A stretch of 64,000 bases of DNA from Acanthamoeba sp. SK_2022b (taxonomy: Eukaryota > Discosea > Longamoebia > Acanthamoebidae), in NCBI GenBank assembly GCA_027943245.1, contig JANDJZ010000091.1, positions 57,080 to 121,079 on the forward strand, in the 5' to 3' direction. The position numbers and the translations under genes are program-made. Under the pieces are notes generated by a model. The model worked only from the letters and a program-made list of their open reading frames with translations. It did not search any database and was not told the DNA's origin. Shown piece by piece: positions 56,427-64,000 of this stretch. Position 1 is the stretch's first letter; the number at the start of each line of letters is the position of its first letter.

Positions 56427-57186
56427 AACAAGATAGGTTATTTAGATGTTGGTGGAATGTGGGCCCATAACCTATTGGTGAGAAGAAGGTTCATGAGGAA
56501 GGAGAGAAGAGGAAGTGTTTGTTGTGGAGCAGGTGCTGACCAGCAACAGAGGATACTGAAAAGGAAGGTGACAATGGGGAAAGGTAAGGAATGGGAGAGA
56601 GGTTGAAGGCTGGAATACATGGTACACATCCCAGACCCCACACAAAAAGATGCGCATGAACACACATATGTTGACTAGACCTTTGACAAGAGAGGGACAA
56701 AAAGGTATTGGCCCTCCTCCAAGAGTACACACTCCCCACACTACACCTACCCTTTGAGGATGTCCTGATGTGGTTCACAATGCACTCAGCCAAGGGGCAA
56801 TTGGATGTGACCAGGGCATTGGGCAAGTACAACACACACATGGGCGCCCTAGCCTTCTGCCCCAAAGCACTGCCAAGAGCCCTTGAGAACTTGGGACTGG
56901 CGGAAGTAAGAATAAACGACTGCATAGAAAAGATACTCAACGTCAAAGCTGAGGGTTGGGAAATGTGGAACAGGCCCTCCACCCCACAGGACGCAGAGGG
57001 AGGGTGCAAGCCCCAGGCCCGTACGGGCTTTCCAAGTAAATAAATTGGCACTTTACACTGGACACATCAGCGTGAAGTGAAAGATAGCCAACTTTTTCGT
57101 GCATAATTCTCGAAAGGTGTCGTGTTTTTTTTTCGTGCAGGTTTTTTAGGGTGGTTTGCAGAGAGCACCGCTGAGAACAACGCACA
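56427..57186. other. Low-GC flank with one unassigned ORF
   Basis: Plus-strand open frame, first ATG near 56768, to 57043, encoding WFTMHSAKGQLDVTRALGKY and GWEMWNRPSTPQDAEGG; no family recognised, and it may be element-derived. The end (57044 on) is the 5' flank of the nucleoside-hydrolase-like gene. Confidence 0.35.
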
Positions 57187-58783
57187 ATGCACGCCGCAGG
57201 ACCAGCCGATTGGCCGGTTCCCTTGGTCCATCTGCCGACCGCCGAGCCGTTCGACGCCATCTTTGACATGGAGACTAACGACCCAGACGACTATCTCACT
57301 TTGTACGACCAAACCATTTTTTTTTTTTTTTTGTATTAATTAGTCACTCACAATTTCGCATTGACATCCATCAGGTGTTTGCTTGCGGGCCATCCGCGCG
57401 TGCGCCTGCGTGCGGTGACCATCACTCCAGGCAATCGACAGCAGGTGGGACTCGTCCGGCACACCCTAAGGCGTCTCGACCTGCCCCACCTCAAAATCGG
57501 TGCCGTCCATCGCCGTGCTCGCGTGTCGTGTGTTTGCTCTACAGTGCCGCTCTGCTGACGCTTCAATGGGCGGACCTCCCTCACGGCGTGAACGTCGCCA
57601 CGCAGGCTCGAAGGACCCGACTCACAACAAGAAGGCCGTGTCGAACTTCCACAATAAGGCCCTGGGCGTTGAAGTCCTGCCCGAGGACGACCCCGACGGT
57701 AAGCGCGTCTCGCGAGGCGTTGCCACCAGAGGCAGGCCCGCTGAAACACTCACCGTGTGCATGTGTTTGTTGTCTGTTGTTGTCTGTTGTTGTTGTGTTG
57801 TCGACCGCCCAGGTCTTGGGAAGGACGTCATCTACGAGACCATCAAGCAGTATCCCAGTTGCACCATCATCACCGGCGCTCCGCTCACCAACGTGGCCAA
57901 CGCCATTCGCTCGTAACGCTGACATCATCGTTCATTCTGTACCCCTGACTGCCATTCGCTGACGTCCTCCTCGCTGGGAAATGTGGTGTGTGTGTGTGTG
58001 GCGAACCTAAGGTATCCCGACCTGGTGATCGAGCGATGGGTGGCTCAGGGCGGGTTCGCCGGCGACAACATCGTGCCGCCTGGTACGCGTGCCCGCACAT
58101 CGTGTAGAGCCCCTCGTGTTTGACTCACCGCCGGCTCCCCACATGGCATAGAGTACCGGCTCAAGAAGTTCGAGGGCAAGATCTTCTGTCCCACCTTCAA
58201 CTTTGGCGGAGACTCCAAGGCCGCCACCGAGGTGCGCCTTCTTCATATGAGTGTTCATATCTGTGGTAGTCATCCTCATTATTGTCACACAAGCTGACCA
58301 ACCATACAACACAACAGTTGTTGACCAGCCCGCGAGTGAAGCAGCGAATTCTGGTGTCGAAGAACGTGTGCCACGGCGTGCTCTACAACCAGCACTTCCA
58401 CGAGCGCCTGGCGCCTTACCGCCGGGACACCAAGGGGCTCGAGGCCATCTACGACAGCATGGCCAAGTACCTCCGGGGCCGCGGCGAGAAGGCGCTGCAC
58501 GACCCGCTCGCCGCCTGCGTGGCCATCGACCCCTCCATCGGTCTCTTTGCGCAAGGTAGGCCTCACGACCACCACAAGCGCAGCGATGTAACACAAAGAG
58601 GGGGGGTGGGGCAGTGGAAATGCAGATGAGCAGGGAGCGCGGGCACAGCGGATGGGGCGCGATGCCCTCTACCACCTCCGCGACCTACATCTCGGTCCAC
58701 GTCGACCGCCAGCGGTTCGAGGAGGTCTTCCGCATGAGCGACGCGTCGTCATCGTCGTCATCGCCGACATCGACGTTGTTGAA

Positions 58784-58815
<32 letters not shown>

Positions 58816-58922
58816 GCGAGGGCGAAGAAGAGGCTAGAAGCAAGGGGCGAAGCGCAGAGGAGCCCACGTCCAAGAAGCCGAGGAAGGAGCGCAACAAGAG
58901 GATCGCTCCCGGCGGCAAGTGA
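57187..58922 (+). CDS. Inosine/uridine-preferring nucleoside hydrolase-like protein
   Basis: Hydrolyses N-glycosidic bonds of nucleosides in its family. Start 57187; exon 1 ends at about 57301 with DAIFDMETNDPDDYLTL, the metal site that in canonical IUNHs reads DxDxxxDD. Later exons: CLLAGHPRVRLRAVTITPGN, RRLDLPHLKIGA, KAVSNFHNKALGVEVLPEDD, a YPSCTIITGAPLTNVANAI core (N/Q-A-T-N-like loop), WVAQGGFAGDNIVPP, EGKIFCPTFNFGGDSKAA, a LVSKNVCHGVLYNQ segment and HDPLAACVAIDP (the catalytic H-D pair). After the domain comes an acidic GEGEGEEGEGEEEA stretch and a basic NLS-like KKPRKERNKRI tail, ending at 58922. The nuclear signal is an inference. One canonical Asp position is replaced by Glu/Thr, so activity may differ. 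Confidence 0.85.
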
Positions 58923-58960
58923 CACTAAACGACAGCTGCAGTTCGTTGCAAAAACGAAGC

Positions 58961-58966
58961 AATAAA
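58961..58966 (+). terminator. AATAAA-type poly(A) signal
   Basis: An AATAAA hexamer lies about 40 bases after the nucleoside-hydrolase-like stop, in the 81-base gap to the convergent LeuRS gene. Confidence 0.4.
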
Positions 58967-59003
58967 AATCATTGCAAAAACGAAGCACAGTAGCATGTGG
59001 TGC

Positions 59004-64000
<4,997 letters not shown>

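Overview
The window looks like nuclear DNA of an amoebozoan, most likely Acanthamoeba. Genes are densely packed and GC-rich, with many short GT-AG introns. The strongest taxonomic clue is two paralogous Leo(TKH)-type lectins (paired 8-Cys domains around a Thr/Lys/His-rich spacer), a cyst-wall family described from Acanthamoeba castellanii. No operons or bacterial features are seen. Exon coordinates were read by eye from splice consensus and protein similarity, so a few junctions remain open.

Layout. 0-6.5 kb: a CRAL-TRIO (Sec14-like) gene cut by the left edge, COP9 signalosome subunit 3, and an F-box/SPRY protein. 6.9-11.5 kb: a candidate encystation locus with two Leo lectins on the minus strand and a small secreted protein between them. 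12-18.8 kb: a GLTP-fold lipid transfer protein, the KEOPS subunit Pcc1, a large EGF/Ig-like transmembrane protein, and an acyl-CoA-binding ankyrin protein. 18.9-24.1 kb: the most striking gene, an H-NOX (HNOB) plus HNOBA signalling module fused to a RasGAP domain. 24.1-36.5 kb: an unrecognised nuclear-type protein, an IPT/TIG protein, SARAF, S-adenosylmethionine decarboxylase and a Swt1-type HEPN protein. 36.7-45 kb: a GATA factor, metaxin, tRNA-splicing endonuclease subunit Sen2 and ESCRT-III CHMP2.

The 45-57 kb stretch is an accessory, lower-GC region. It holds a decayed DDE transposase, a decayed copia-type gag with a CCHC knuckle, another broken ORF, and a decayed ~100 bp tandem repeat. 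These surround a transgelin-like CH protein, a small unknown gene and an intronless GT23-like glycosyltransferase. The right end has a nucleoside-hydrolase-like gene convergent with an organellar-type leucyl-tRNA synthetase that runs off the edge.

The genes are mostly unrelated housekeeping and signalling genes. Two local themes stand out: the cyst-wall/secreted cluster (6.9-11.5 kb), where the first lectin and the secreted protein share a divergent promoter region containing CCAAT boxes; and the H-NOX-RasGAP fusion, which would couple a gas/redox-sensor-type module to Ras inactivation instead of cGMP synthesis. Its heme-ligand position carries Cys instead of His. Microsatellites (CA/TG, AAC, and the pentamers TTGTG, CAGCA and ACACG) are abundant and mostly intronic.
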